Source: Candidatus Fredericiella danica (GTDB lineage Bacteria; Chloroflexota; Anaerolineae; Caldilineales; Caldilineaceae). From it: DNA of 64,000 bases. The stretch is from NCBI GenBank assembly GCA_016713335.1, contig JADJPH010000026.1, forward strand, positions 1 through 64,000. The letters are read 5' to 3'. The position numbers and the translations under genes were made by a program. This document shows, piece after piece, positions 1 through 10,772 of this stretch; the first letter of the stretch is position 1, and each line of letters opens with the position of its first letter. The notes under the pieces were generated by a model, which saw only the letters and a program-made list of their open reading frames with translations, was not told where the DNA came from and searched no databases.

Positions 1-452
1 TCCCGGTTCGACTTCCTGGACGGTTTTCGCCCCCCTGATGGCGAGGCGCTCTGCAGTCCAGCGTCCATATTCATATTCCGGCATGACGATTTCATCGGCG
101 CCGACGCGCAACAAGATGCGCCCATCGTGGTCGTTCATCGCCTTGCAGATGACATGGCGCACGCCCATGTCCTTCAAGGCGATCACCAGGATGATCGCCC
201 GCGCCAGGTCATCGCCGATTGCCACCAGGACCATATCAAAGGTCGCGATCTCGATGGCGGCGAGCGCGTCTTCGTCGGTTGCATCCATGACCAGTAGATT
301 TGGCAACTGGTCGGCCAGCGACTGGACGATCGCGCGGTTGCGGTCGATGCCCAGGACGCCATACCTAATTCATGCAGCCTGAGCGCAACACTTGCGCCAA
401 ACTGGCCTAATCCAACGACTGCGTATTCATACCGATTGTTGCCCGTGGGCAT
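1..452 (-). CDS. TrkA-N/KtrA-type NAD-binding protein (partial, frameshifted)
   Basis: This is the N-terminal part of a cytoplasmic RCK/TrkA-N regulator, the subunit that binds nucleotide and gates K+ uptake (Trk/Ktr) or K+ channels. The first residues carry a Rossmann motif, AVVGLGQFG, with the usual acidic tip (GIDRN) after the second strand and a DATDEDAL stretch typical of the family. The frame breaks near position 356, where one base appears to be missing; both halves match the same domain. The start ATG at 452 lies 12 bases after the stop of the upstream C11 peptidase and follows a purine-rich AGGCAGG, so the two are probably cotranscribed. The C-terminus lies outside the window, so the membrane partner cannot be named. 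The family call is firm, the transport partner is not. Confidence 0.75.
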
Positions 453-464
453 GCTGCCGCCTGC

Positions 465-2990
465 CTATTGAACCGTGACTGTGTTATATGCTTCGGTCTT
501 GTTCCCATCCAGATCTTCAGCGATAAAGCCGACGACGTATTCGCCAGGCGCCGCGTCCAACTCACGCCAGGTGAACATCTGGTCACCAAAGGTGAGTGTA
601 CTGCCTTGCTGCGACGCGCGCTTGGTCACGTTGCCACTGCCGTCCAGGTCAAGCCAGGTCTCCGTGATGGTGAAGGTGTCGCCGGCTTGCGGTTGAATTT
701 CGCGCGGGGCGGCGCCGGATTCATTCCCCGTGAAGCCCATCACCTGCTGTAACTTCTGGTCCTGAAAATAGAGGCGCGCCTGCCGCTGTTCGCCGCCATC
801 CGCATAGGTGTAGATGCCATCGACCGAGTAAACTGCCTGCTCCGGGAGGGCGCCGTAACTTTCCGGCTTCAGGGCCGCGTTCACGGTCTTCTGCCCGTCA
901 TTGATGCCAAACATCAGCGGCTCCCACTCGAACTGCATCTTGAAAGCGCCTTCGCCCCAATCCGGGTAATAGACGCCACCTAGTTCGCGGGTATCGGCGC
1001 TCTCAAGGTAATCCTGATCAGCAACAAAGATCGAATTGTTGTTCTGATCATAGAATCCCGTAAAGAAGTAGACGTAGCCAAGGTTTTCACCGTCGATATT
1101 CGTGCTCATCAGCACAGGCTCGCCGATCGCCGTGGTCTTGCTCGAGACCTCGACGGGTGAGAGGGTGATGGCGCCTGCGCCCGGTGCGTGGGTGGCCGCG
1201 CCGGCGTCGGGCATCGCGACGCGCGTGTTTGTTTCCTAAACGGCTTTTTCGAATAGTGGTAGGCAAGAAATTCGTCCCAGAGCGAGTCCGTTGCGAAGCG
1301 CGAGGCCAATGCCGTGTAGGAGGGTGCACCTGCGACAGGGCTGCCGTAGAGCTGCGAATTGGGGAAGTAGATCGACACGCCGGATGCGCCGGGTTTATCC
1401 GGTCCGCGCTTCTCCGCAACGACCGTGTCGCTGATCGCCTGGAGCACCTTGTCGGCCGCCGCATTCACGTTGGGGTCTTTGGTGGTTTGCTTCAATAGGG
1501 AAACGAAGTGACCCAGGTCGATATAGGAGGGCGGGACATCGGCTCCGAAGATGCTCGTGAAAGACTGGGCGTACGTGCGCGCCTTGGCAACAGCCTGCTG
1601 TTTGCTATTCTGGAGTTTATATGAAAGGTCGTTGACAGCCGCCATGAGCGCCGGCACCTGCGAGGTCGGCCGCCGTCAACGTTACGTTGCGACCCATTTG
1701 ATTGGCAACGTCCTGTGCCGAAGGACCGGATGCAAAGAGACTGCCCATTGGGTTGCGGCCGGTCATCGCGGCACGTTCCGCATCGTCCAGGATGCGTTGG
1801 TCGTCCTTGATATAACTGGTGACGATGGCGGTGCTCAGTTCAGCGCCGGTCATGTCCGGGTTCTGGGAGAGCGAGTTCAGAAAACTTGTATAGGCCCATC
1901 CCAACGCCGGTTCCGTCTCCTGCGAGACGACGGCATAATTGGCATAGGGTTCGAGTGCGCTCATCACCTCAATATGACCCATCAAGCACGCATCCATGCC
2001 GATGAGTTCGAACTTTTCGATGCCCGTCGTCTGCTGGACTTTGGCCAGGGCATCATCCAGTTCGGAAAGGAACAGATTGTTGCCAATCGCCTGTGCAAGC
2101 GGAGCGCGGTTGTTGGCCTGTGCCTTTGGGTCGGGGTCACTCCAGCCTCCCGGCCAGCCCATCCCGTGATCCGACAAGATCAACACATACTTGTCCGCAG
2201 GGTATTCTTTGGCAGCCCATGCGACAAAATCGACCAGGGTGTCACCATCTGCCATGTTGACTTCGCCCAGGTCTTCAACCAATCTGATTTCACCGCCCCA
2301 GATTCTGGTCACGCGTGACGTGATAGCGCCGAGTGCCGGTCCAGTCTCCGTCGCCATTGTATCCGCCCCGGAAGCGGTCTACTTGCGCAACGACGTTCCG
2401 CGCTCGGTGGAGCCGCTGCGTTCGGCCTCGTTCAAATCGGTGTAGATATCCCTTTCAAGGATCTTGTCGTCGGCGTCCTGATAGAGCATGATCGTCCAGG
2501 TCTGCCCCTGCGTAGCCGGCGCGGCGGCAATGGCGGCGGCGGCCGCCGCCGCGTTCGCAACGACGATTGGTGTCGGCCGCGGTGTGGGTGCGACGGGCGC
2601 CGCTTGTTGCTGTGCCGGGCTTGCGGATTCCGCCGTGTCTGCTTCACTGGCACTTGTGTCGCTAGAACCGGTGTCCGACGCCTGCTGCTGGACCTGAGCT
2701 TGTTCAGTGGCTTCTTGCGACGCGCCGCCCCCAAACAGTCCGTTCATCAGCAACACCGGGCCGCCGCAGATTAAGAGCAGGAGCAGCAGGCCGATAGCCA
2801 TCAACGGCGACATCTTGGTCCCGCCACCACCGCTGCCAGGCGGTCTGTAGCCGCCACCGCCACCACCACCTCCGCCGGAACCGGAGTCATCACGGCGAAT
2901 GGGGGTTTGGGCCTGTTCGCGGCCCCCTGGCTGCGCATCTGTGCGCCGGCGCCGCTGGGCGGTGACTGTTCGCTCCGGATCGCTACTCAT
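465..2990 (-). CDS. Clostripain-family (C11) cysteine peptidase, membrane anchored; three apparent frameshifts
   Basis: The protein is a probable cell-surface C11 peptidase. Reading from the start at 2990 (AGGAG five bases upstream), it has a basic, Gly-rich N-terminal tail, one hydrophobic anchor (around residues 60-85), an Ala/Gln/Pro-rich linker, then the peptidase core beginning TWTIMLYQDADDK. The catalytic His lies in LSDHGMGWPGG and the catalytic Cys in IGMDACLMG, the two hallmark motifs of the clan CD clostripain family. A C-terminal beta-rich domain follows, ending at 465. Frames change near 2380, 1650 and 1215; each piece continues the same family alignment, which argues for sequence errors. 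The family cleaves after basic residues; the substrate is unknown. It lies between a large surface lipoprotein upstream and a TrkA-like gene downstream on the same strand. Confidence 0.8.
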
Positions 2991-3110
2991 ACTGACTCCT
3001 ATCGCAATTGGTTGCATGATGCCTATCGGTTTTCGGATTCTACACCGCACAACATGTCGCCCGCAACCAACCTACAGGACAATGCAAGAAAAATGCAAAG
3101 AAGATAAGCA

Positions 3111-3141
3111 GATGCTGCGCACCCATTGGGTGCGCAGCATC
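3111..3141 (-). terminator. Stem-loop between lipoprotein and C11 genes
   Basis: A near-perfect inverted repeat with 14-bp arms (GATGCTGCGCACCC and its complement) and a three-base loop lies just after the stop at 3193. On the minus strand it is followed by a T-rich tract, as expected of an intrinsic terminator for the lipoprotein gene. Confidence 0.7.
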
Positions 3142-3192
3142 TGGATCAGCACATTTATGGACTACAGGCGCCATCGGCAGCGCCCGCGCATC

Positions 3193-6100
3193 TCAAGGGG
3201 TTTGCCCTGGTGTTGGCCGGCCGGCATCGCCAGAAGGTGTTGATTCCGGTGGTGGCGGTGGTGGTGGCGGTGGCTCCACCACCGGTGTGGGCGTCGGCGG
3301 TTCAGGCGTCGGCGGTGGTGGTTCCGGTGTCGGTGTTGGCGGCTCCGGTGTCGGTGTCGGCGGTTCCGGCGTTGGCGGTGGCGGCTCCGGTGTGGGCGTC
3401 GGCGGTTCAGGTGTGGGTGGTGGCGGTTCAGGTGTTGGTGGTGGTGGCTCCAATGTCGGTGTCGGCCGGCCCTCAGAAGCTTCGACGCCTTGGAAGTTGA
3501 AACTCGCGCTCGCCTGGGTCGAGAAATCCTCGGTGGCGATGAGCACGGCGATCTTGCCGACCGGCACTGGCAACCCATTGGGCCAGAAGCCAGGCATCAC
3601 AAAACTTAGTACATAGTCGCCGTTGTTGTTGGTTGCGCCTGCCCCATACGGAGCATAGTTGCCACCGCTGCCACCTCCCTGCCCAAACGGAGCAAGGTAG
3701 GCGTTCACGGTCTGGTTCGGCGGGAAACCGCCACCGTTCACCGTGACCACCGTGCCCGCTGTGCCCGATTTGGGGTTGACGCGCGCATAGGGTCCCGGTG
3801 TGGCGGTAGGCGGCACCGGCGGAATTTCGGTCGCGGTCGCGGTCGGCGTTGGGGTCGGCGTTGGCCCGGAGAAGTAGTAGTTGAAAGTGGCGGTTGCCAT
3901 CACTGCAAAGTCCGTCGTGGCGACGGTGACCACGATCTTGTCCTGCGTCACCGGGCTGCCATTGGGCCACGACCCGGGCATCACGAACGACATCGTATAG
4001 CGGCCCTGGTTGTCGGTCGTGCCAATGGCAAACCGGTTGAGTTTGCCGTTGCCAACGGGTGCGTCGAGCGTCGCAAGGTAGACACCGATGTTGACGCCGG
4101 CCGGGAAGCCACCGCCTGAGACTGTAACCGGGGTACCGGCGCCGCCAGCAGTCGGCTGAAGTCGGATCGATGGGTTCAGCGCCGATGTAAAGAAGTTGAA
4201 GGTAGCGCTTGCCTCCTTGCTGAAATCGCTATTGGCTACAAAGATCACGATCTTGCCGGTGGTGATCGGGTTGCCGTCCGACCATGTGCCAGGCATGTAG
4301 AACAGCGTTGAGAAATTGCCGTTGCCGTCGGTCAGGGCTGTGGCAACCGGTGGCGCCGCACTTGCTTCGAAGGCGCGCACGACGCCGGCAAGATAGACAG
4401 AGAGTGTCGTATTGGCCGGGAAGCCACCCCCGCTCACCGTAACGGGGGCGCCGCGGCCACCGGAAGATGGGTTTACTTCGACATAGGGGTCCTTGGCGAC
4501 CGGCGGGCGGGCGGTACGGAAGTCAAAGTCCGCGGCCGCGGAGATGCCGAAGTCCGCGGTCGCGGCCAACAGCGCAAGTTTGCCGGGGCTGATGGTCTCC
4601 CCGTTCGGCCAGGCGCCGGGCATGATGATCTGCATAGCGCCGGCGCCGTAAGCATCGGCATAGGTGCTGGCATAGACCGCGGCGTCAGCGCTGGCGGCGT
4701 ACAAAAGCGCCAAGATGGAGATTTACCAGGGCATAGGGTGGGAAACCGCCAAAGTTGACGGTGACACGCGTGCCGGCTGAGCCGGTAGATGGGCTGGCGT
4801 CCGCATAGGGATTGATGACTTCCGGCGTCGGCGTTCTGGTTGGCGTAGAAGTCGGAGAATGGACCCGATCCCACCAGAAGTAGACGAAGGCGTTGCCAAG
4901 ATGCTGGTAGTACTCGACCACGACTGGTTTGTGTCCATCGAGGTAGAGTTCGGCTGAGTGCGTTTCGCTGCCGCTACTGTCATGCCATTGGTCGATGATC
5001 AGGCGGCCGTCGACCCAAACGCGGATTCCATCGTCGGCGCGCATAGAAACGATAGTGGCCGCCGCTGAATTCCTGCGTACGGGTCCAGCGTACGGAGAAG
5101 TTCTCACTGGGGATGCCAGGGGCCGGCGACCGGTAACTCCAATCAAAGTCGATTGCGCGATCGTTGCGTACATAACCTGGCGCACCGGAGAGATGTCGAT
5201 TTGCAAAGTATTCGCCTTTCCAATCAGGGAAAGAGGGCGAAGGCTGAATGTGCTCCCACCAGACCGAGATGTTGGCCGGGCCACCATATTGGAAGAAGTC
5301 GACAACGATGAAGTGCCACCCATTGGTTAATGCCTTGTCGGCGGAGTAGGTGCGCGTATCGACGCTGTGCCATTCGTCCAAAATGAGCTGGTTATCGACC
5401 CAGATCCGCACGCCGTCATCGGCGCGGGCGAAGAATCGATAGGTTCCTTCGGAGAAAAATACCGTCTGTGACCAACGCACCGAGAATTCACTCGGGGGGA
5501 TGCCGGGCGCAGGTGACGTGAAGCCCCAGTTAAAGTCGATTGCCGGGTCATTGCGTACGTAAGCCGGCGCACCTGAAAGGAAGCGATTGGCATAGTACTC
5601 GCCGCGCCACATGCCGGAAGCCGGCGTCGGCGTCAGCGTTGAGATTGGCGTAGGGTGGATTGGGGGTGGGGGCGCCGGCATCACGGGCGCGACGCCGGTA
5701 AAGCTTGTATAGGCACGCGCCACCCAGCCCTGGGCGTTGGTTGTCAACTGGACAAAGAGCCGCGCCGCTGCGATCCTGCCCCAGCACGGTGAAAGGCGTG
5801 CCAAAGTTCAGTACCCGTAGCACAGGGTAGATGGTTCCGGGACCACTGCGCATGTTCAATCCCCGGCTGAGCACCGTGCCCTGATTATTGGGCAGCGGAA
5901 TCGGCGTCGCCGTGGGCACGGGGGTCTTTGTGATCACGCTTGTGGCGGAAGGGCTCGGCGTCTGTGCTCCCACCAGAAAAGTGAAGGGTGTCGAGGTGCG
6001 TGCACTTGTGTCGAGCGAGTACGCAACGATGGCAACTTTGTCTACGTTTTGCCAAAACAGTTCCAGGGGCAGGATGAAATTTACGGAGAAGCGCCCATCC

Positions 6101-6432
6101 TTGTCAGTCTTGGTCACGGCGACGGTGCTTTCCATCTTTTCGCCCGCGCTGTCGCCTTCCAAATTGACGTAGACTGTCTCCTCCGCCTCCCAACCGGCGC
6201 CGGCGACCTCGATCGTCGTGCCTGATGGTGCGGCTGTGGGGGCAACCGCGATCACGGGTTCGCCATTGCTGACCAATCCGAGACCAGGATTTTCGCCAGC
6301 AACGACGGGCTGGACCACGCAGCCTGCCGCCGCAAACATCGCCACGAACAAGACCGCAAAGAGGAGCCAACTGCCCAATCGACGGCTCCCAGTTCTACTA
6401 GCTATTTGTGAGTTACTACAGTGAGTGCGCAT
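3193..6432 (-). CDS. Large surface lipoprotein with SH3b, two PA14 and repeated filamin/IPT-like domains; three apparent frameshifts
   Basis: The start at 6432 is preceded by GGAG and opens a lipoprotein signal peptide ending in AAAGC. After it come an Ig-like repeat, a Thr/Pro linker, a bacterial SH3 domain (GLNMRSGPGTIYPV), two PA14 domains (each with a WRGEYYANR or WKGEYFANR-like opening and an ARADDG-V-WVD core, a fold that binds carbohydrate) and four further repeats with the core TVSGGGFPA. The C-terminus is a Pro/Thr/Glu tail. Frame changes lie near 5790, 5050 and 4710 and all pieces fit one polypeptide of more than 1000 residues. Its likely role is adhesion or glycan binding at the cell surface; no catalytic domain is visible. 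It heads the minus-strand run that continues into the C11 peptidase. Confidence 0.75.
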
Positions 6433-6707
6433 GGCTCCGACACTTTCTGATGGAGACTGCAAAAAAAGGGCAAGCGGCGAAGAAGATCGTGAAGGCAGGT
6501 TTGGGAAGCGCTCGAGCAGCGGTGGCGGACCGTTACTGGCTGTGCCAGCGTGGCTGGTCCAACATTCTGTCCAGGTGCAGACATTGAATGACCGCTGTTG
6601 TCAGGCGCGTGCCCGTCTCGCCAAACGTCTGTCTGTCGTCTTGCCTATGAAACGCCGTCGCAAAGGGGATGGTTCCCGTACGGACGACCAATCTGGGGCA
6701 CAGAAGT

Positions 6708-7655
6708 CTAGGTCAGGGTTGTCAACAATTGTACTGTTGTGAGCGGAAAAATGCGGTCCGCATCTGCTCGATGGCATTCGGCGGTGCGGGCCGTCAGCAC
6801 AGTAGCGGCGCCGGCTGCTGCTGCCCAACGTAACGCTTGTGGCCATTCGTCCTGTTCACTAAGGCGCCAGGCCAATGCGCCTGATACGGCGTCACCCGCG
6901 CCGGCCGCGTTGACAGCCGGTTGCGCCGGGCTCCTGGCCAGGAAGGCGCCTTGCCCGGTAAGCGCCAGGATCCCTTCGCCGCCGCTCGTGACAACGATGT
7001 TTTCGACACCGAGTCGTTGGCGCAGCGCCTCCACCTGGGGTGCAAGCGCTTCCAGGGTGAGGGCGCGTACGGCAAAGGTTTGCGCAAGTTCAGAGCGATT
7101 CATCTTGAGAATCGTCGGGCGTGCGGCGGCGGCGGTGCGCATCGGTGCGCCATAGGCGTCGACCAATGTATGAACGCCCGCGGCTGCGGCTGCGTTTACC
7201 AACTGGGCATAGAGATCGTCCGGGGCGCCGGGCGGGATCGAGCCAGACATCGTTAGCCATTGTGCGATGGGTAGGTGCTTCGCCAGGAGCTCCAGTGCGT
7301 GCGTCACGTCGGCCGGCGTCAGCGAGTAGCCGGTGTTCGTCGTGATATGGCTGTCGCGGTGCAACCGTGTTTCGATGATCACGTGCGCCAGCCGCGTGTC
7401 ACCTTCGACCCAAATCAGTTCGTGGTCGACGCCATAGGCATTGAGGAGCGCCTCGAGTTGGCGTCCTACCGGACCGGCAATAAAGCCGAGCGCCCGGTTC
7501 TTGACGCCAAGCCCCTGCAGGACGACAGAGGTGTCATAGCCCTTGCCGCCTACGGCGTCAACGGTTGACTCGGTGCGGTTATTTTCGCCAGGCTCAAACT
7601 CCGGAATAAAGAGCACGCGATCAAGCGATGCATTGGCTGTGAAGGTGAGAATCAT
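6708..7655 (-). CDS. PfkB-family sugar-phosphate kinase (1-phosphofructokinase/tagatose-6-phosphate kinase-like)
   Basis: A cytoplasmic ribokinase/PfkB-superfamily kinase. It shows the N-terminal signature VDAVGGKGYDTSVVLQGLG (substrate/phosphate binding) and the C-terminal NAAGAGDAVSGAL motif carrying the anion hole and catalytic Asp. Length (about 315 residues) and the opening MILTFTANASLDRVL resemble 1-phosphofructokinase and tagatose-6-phosphate kinases, but the GYDTS replacement of the usual GINVA makes the substrate uncertain. The start at 7655 is five bases after the stop of the class II aldolase, so the two genes form an operon. Pairing with an aldolase suggests phosphorylation and cleavage of a ketose or deoxy-sugar phosphate. 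A longer upstream start at 7697 is possible but would overlap the aldolase. Confidence 0.8.
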   Translation of the reverse strand: MILTFTANASLDRVLFIPEFEPGENNRTESTVDAVGGKGYDTSVVLQGLGVKNRALGFIAGPVGRQLEALLNAYGVDHELIWVEGDTRLAHVIIETRLHRDSHITTNTGYSLTPADVTHALELLAKHLPIAQWLTMSGSIPPGAPDDLYAQLVNAAAAAGVHTLVDAYGAPMRTAAAARPTILKMNRSELAQTFAVRALTLEALAPQVEALRQRLGVENIVVTSGGEGILALTGQGAFLARSPAQPAVNAAGAGDAVSGALAWRLSEQDEWPQALRWAAAAGAATVLTARTAECHRADADRIFPLTTVQLLTTLT

Positions 7656-7660
7656 GCCGG

Positions 7661-8308
7661 TCAACTTGTGAGTTGTTTGGCGGCCAGGATGCACCATGCG
7701 TTCCAGTCGATGCGTTCCAGCGCGTCCAAGGTGTTGTAGAGATCTTTGCCGGCGACGACGATCCCACGATAGGGGATCAATACGGCCACCGCCTGTTTGC
7801 GAATTCGATCGTCCTTGCCGCGCATGCCCTCGACGACGTTGTGGGCCAGTGCATCCGAATGGGCAGGCGCCGCGGGCACCAATTCGGTCACGCCAAACTT
7901 CTGGGTGGCTTCCAGCACCGGCTCGATGGGCCGATTCGCCACGACGAATGGGAGAATGTGGAATGGGTGGGCATGGATGATGGCGCCGGCGTCAGGGAAT
8001 GTCCGATAGACCGCCAGGTGCATCTTGCCTTCACGCGAGAAACGTGGGTGCGCCAGGATATCGTCATTGGCGATGGCGCCGCTGAGGATATCGCTTGGTT
8101 CCAGTTTCCAGTGCTGTTTCGAACCGGCGTAACGGGGAGAGATGTAGATCGTATCGCCGTCGCGCACGCTGATGTTGCCGCCCGCGAAATCGGTGAGTCG
8201 CTGTTCAAACATCGTACGACCAACATAGACAATCTGCTCAGCAATTGCCTGTCCCGCGTTACCTACGGATTCGCCCGGAGGGGCCAGCTTCTCAGCATCG
8301 GCAATCAT
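7661..8308 (-). CDS. Class II aldolase/adducin family protein
   Basis: This 215-residue protein belongs to the zinc-dependent class II aldolase/epimerase family (fuculose-, rhamnulose- or ribulose-phosphate enzymes). GGNISVR near residue 43 forms the phosphate-binding loop and HAHPFH near residue 114 supplies two zinc-ligand histidines; a third His is expected near the C-terminus. The start at 8308 follows AGGAG. It is the first gene of a two-gene unit with the PfkB kinase and diverges from the Yip1-like gene at 8543. It differs clearly from the AraD-type enzyme at 31159, so it probably serves another sugar phosphate. The exact substrate cannot be read from sequence. Confidence 0.8.
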   Translation of the reverse strand: MIADAEKLAPPGESVGNAGQAIAEQIVYVGRTMFEQRLTDFAGGNISVRDGDTIYISPRYAGSKQHWKLEPSDILSGAIANDDILAHPRFSREGKMHLAVYRTFPDAGAIIHAHPFHILPFVVANRPIEPVLEATQKFGVTELVPAAPAHSDALAHNVVEGMRGKDDRIRKQAVAVLIPYRGIVVAGKDLYNTLDALERIDWNAWCILAAKQLTS

Positions 8309-8542
8309 TCCATACTCCTATTTTTTTCTATTGGTTTCCATCTTGCTGCGCCGTTACGGGTATGCCGTCATTATATGCCTCACTCGCCCATCTGTCGATA
8401 TGGAGCACCTCCAATGTGCAGGGCTCGTGGCGGTCAGGGTACAACAACAATGCAAGTAGTTGTCTGATTGCGAGAAAGTTGCGGGTTATGTACACTGACA
8501 ATGCAAGTGGAAATTTACCAATAGCCATCCAGGGGAGGCCAT

Positions 8543-9385
8543 GTGACAGCAAACATCTACGAGACGGCGACTGACGTGGAGGTCGAAGTCAAAGCGGCGC
8601 CACCGCCGGGACGATCCCTTCTGCGTCTGAGCCTGGCCGCGTTATTGCTTGATCAAACAGCGTATGACGAAATCCGAGATGATCGCCATCCGGGGCGACG
8701 CGGGTTTTATGCGCTGCTACTGATCATCGCCATCGTTGTGGCTGCCCGGTTGATCGGGCTGGGACTTGGGCTGGTCTCCTCGCCACAACTGGCGTCGCTG
8801 CAAAGTATGCTGCGCGAGGGCATCATGGGGCTGCCGTGGTATGCGCAGCAGGTGCAGGCTTCTCCCGATTTTGCTGCGCAGTTCCAGGCGAGCTACCTGT
8901 TAACCTGGGATCTCGTCCGGACTGCGTTGGGGATCCCGACGCCATCGGGTACATTCACCGGCATCGTGATCTTTGTATTGACGACGTTGGGCAATTGGGG
9001 CACATTCGCGTTACTGGCGCACCTGCTTGCGCGCTGGTTTGGTGGCAAGGGGCGGCTGGGGCAGACCTTTGGCGTCGTGGGGCTTTCCTATGCACCGCTA
9101 CTGCTGGCCGTCGTCGAATTGGTGCCGGGCGCAACCGTGCCGCTTCTGTTTGTCGCACTCTATCTGTTGGCGACCAAGTTCCTCGCCTTGAAGAGCGCCC
9201 ACGGCCTGGCTTCCGGTTATACGCTTGCGGCGAGCCTGGCGCCGTACCTGGTGGTCATGGTGATCAGTGCCGGCATTCTGATGTTTGGGGCGGCCTATGG
9301 TTCGCAATATGCCATCGACGAACTCACGACGCAGATTCAAGCGCTGCCCCAGAACCTACCTCAAATCCCATTCCTGAACTTCTAG
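8543..9385 (+). CDS. Yip1-domain membrane protein
   Basis: A 280-residue integral membrane protein with a polar N-terminus (about 40 residues), about five hydrophobic segments and the NWG-FALLAHLLARWFGGKG loop typical of bacterial Yip1-like proteins. The GTG start at 8543 is preceded by AGGGGAGG. The next gene encodes a related protein 37 bases downstream, suggesting a pair of interacting membrane proteins. Function of bacterial Yip1 proteins is largely unknown; no enzymatic motif is present. Confidence 0.7.
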   Translation: MTANIYETATDVEVEVKAAPPPGRSLLRLSLAALLLDQTAYDEIRDDRHPGRRGFYALLLIIAIVVAARLIGLGLGLVSSPQLASLQSMLREGIMGLPWYAQQVQASPDFAAQFQASYLLTWDLVRTALGIPTPSGTFTGIVIFVLTTLGNWGTFALLAHLLARWFGGKGRLGQTFGVVGLSYAPLLLAVVELVPGATVPLLFVALYLLATKFLALKSAHGLASGYTLAASLAPYLVVMVISAGILMFGAAYGSQYAIDELTTQIQALPQNLPQIPFLNF

Positions 9386-9422
9386 CCGCGACCGGTCGCC
9401 ATCGCCAAGGAGAACTTCGCTT

Positions 9423-10680
9423 ATGAAGTCTGCATTTCGCACTTACTCGGATGTGCTGCTCTTTCGCAGTGATGTCATTCGGACGTTGCTTGCCTCGCCG
9501 CGTGGCATTGCCTACGCGTTGAAGTTGTTTGTGATTGTGCTGCTGATCGCCGGTCTTGGCGTCTGGTTTGGCTTGCCGAACTCGCTGGCGCAACCCACGC
9601 TCTCTGAAAGTGCGGATCGCCTGATCAGTTCGGCGCGGGATACCGGGCAGGCCGTGGTTGCTCCGGTGGTGGCGGCGTTGACCAGCGGGAAGATTGAAGC
9701 GGCGTCACAAGCCGTGGTCTCCAAAGTTCAGGAGACAGTCAATCCAATCGTGACGCAACTGAATACACTCTTCGGCGGTCTGATCGCAGGCGCCGACACC
9801 GTCGATCGCTTGTTGCAGAAGAGCTCAGTGACTGCCGATGAAATTGAACGGGTGGTGAGCAACGCGCGTGACCGCCGCTCAGATGGGAGAATTGCTCGAC
9901 AAAGCGCAATTGCCCGCGGCGCAAGTGGATGCATTGTTGGCAAAGGCCGATTTGACCTCTGCTCAGGTACAGCAGGCGCGCACTGAGGCGGGCGCAGCGA
10001 TCGACCAGGCGTTGGCAAACCTCACGCCGATTCTGACTGCGTTGGCGATGTCGCCCGCTGAATTCAAGAGCACCCTCGAAAAGCTCTCGGTCACGCCGGA
10101 GCAGGTGGACGAGGCGCTTGAGCAATATGCGATCAAGCCGGAGCAAATCGCCGAGGTTGTCGAACAGATCGATCTCAAGGCGGCGGAAGCCAATGCGTTT
10201 GCCGATCAGATACAGCAGGAAGTGAACAAGACCGAGCCGCCGATCGGTGAACGACCCAGTCGCGTCGTGCGTATGACCGGGCATTGGCTGGCGACGCCGT
10301 TCCAATTCGCCGCCGAATGGGTGCTCTTTGGTCTTGCACTGCTGGTCGTCGCAAAAACGTTGGGTGGCAAGGCCACGTTGCCCCAGCACATCGGTGCGCT
10401 GGCGCTGGCAACGGCGCCGGCGGTGTTGTTACTGGGAAGCTACATGCCGGACGTGAACAGCAGCGGGTTGATCCCCTATTCAATCGCGCTTCACTATTTT
10501 GGACAATTGGTTGCCTTGATCGGCGTCGTCTGGATGGCCCTGCTTTTGCTGCGCACAGTTGGTACGGCGCATGGGTTTGGGATGTGGAAGAGTCTGGGCA
10601 CAATTGTGTTGACCGGGGTCGTCCTGTTCGTTGGGGCGCCATTGTTCCTGGCCTGGGCGGCTGGATTCCTGCTGAGCTAG
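9423..10680 (+). CDS. Yip1-like membrane protein with helical insert; one apparent frameshift
   Basis: The protein begins MKSAFRTYSDVL, has one hydrophobic segment around residues 35-55, then a long extracytoplasmic or cytoplasmic helical region of tandem Asp/Glu/Ala/Gln-rich helices (units resembling LTSAQVQQA and VTPEQVDEAL), and ends with about four membrane segments. The frame changes near 9868, where one base appears to be missing; the second half (from 9868) continues without gap. The C-terminal part resembles the Yip1 protein encoded just upstream. Function is unknown; the repeated helical hairpins might mediate protein-protein contacts. Confidence 0.6.
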
Positions 10681-10772
10681 CCACGCGGCCGAGGACACTT
10701 ATCGTGGCAGGCTCGGCGGCCTTGGATTAGCGGGTAGCGCCCTGCATGGGTGTAATCGGGTAGGAATGGTTC

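Noticed and set aside
3287..3616. Gly/Ser/Val-rich plus-strand ORF
   Set aside because: It is the antisense shadow of the Pro/Thr/Glu-rich tail of the lipoprotein gene.
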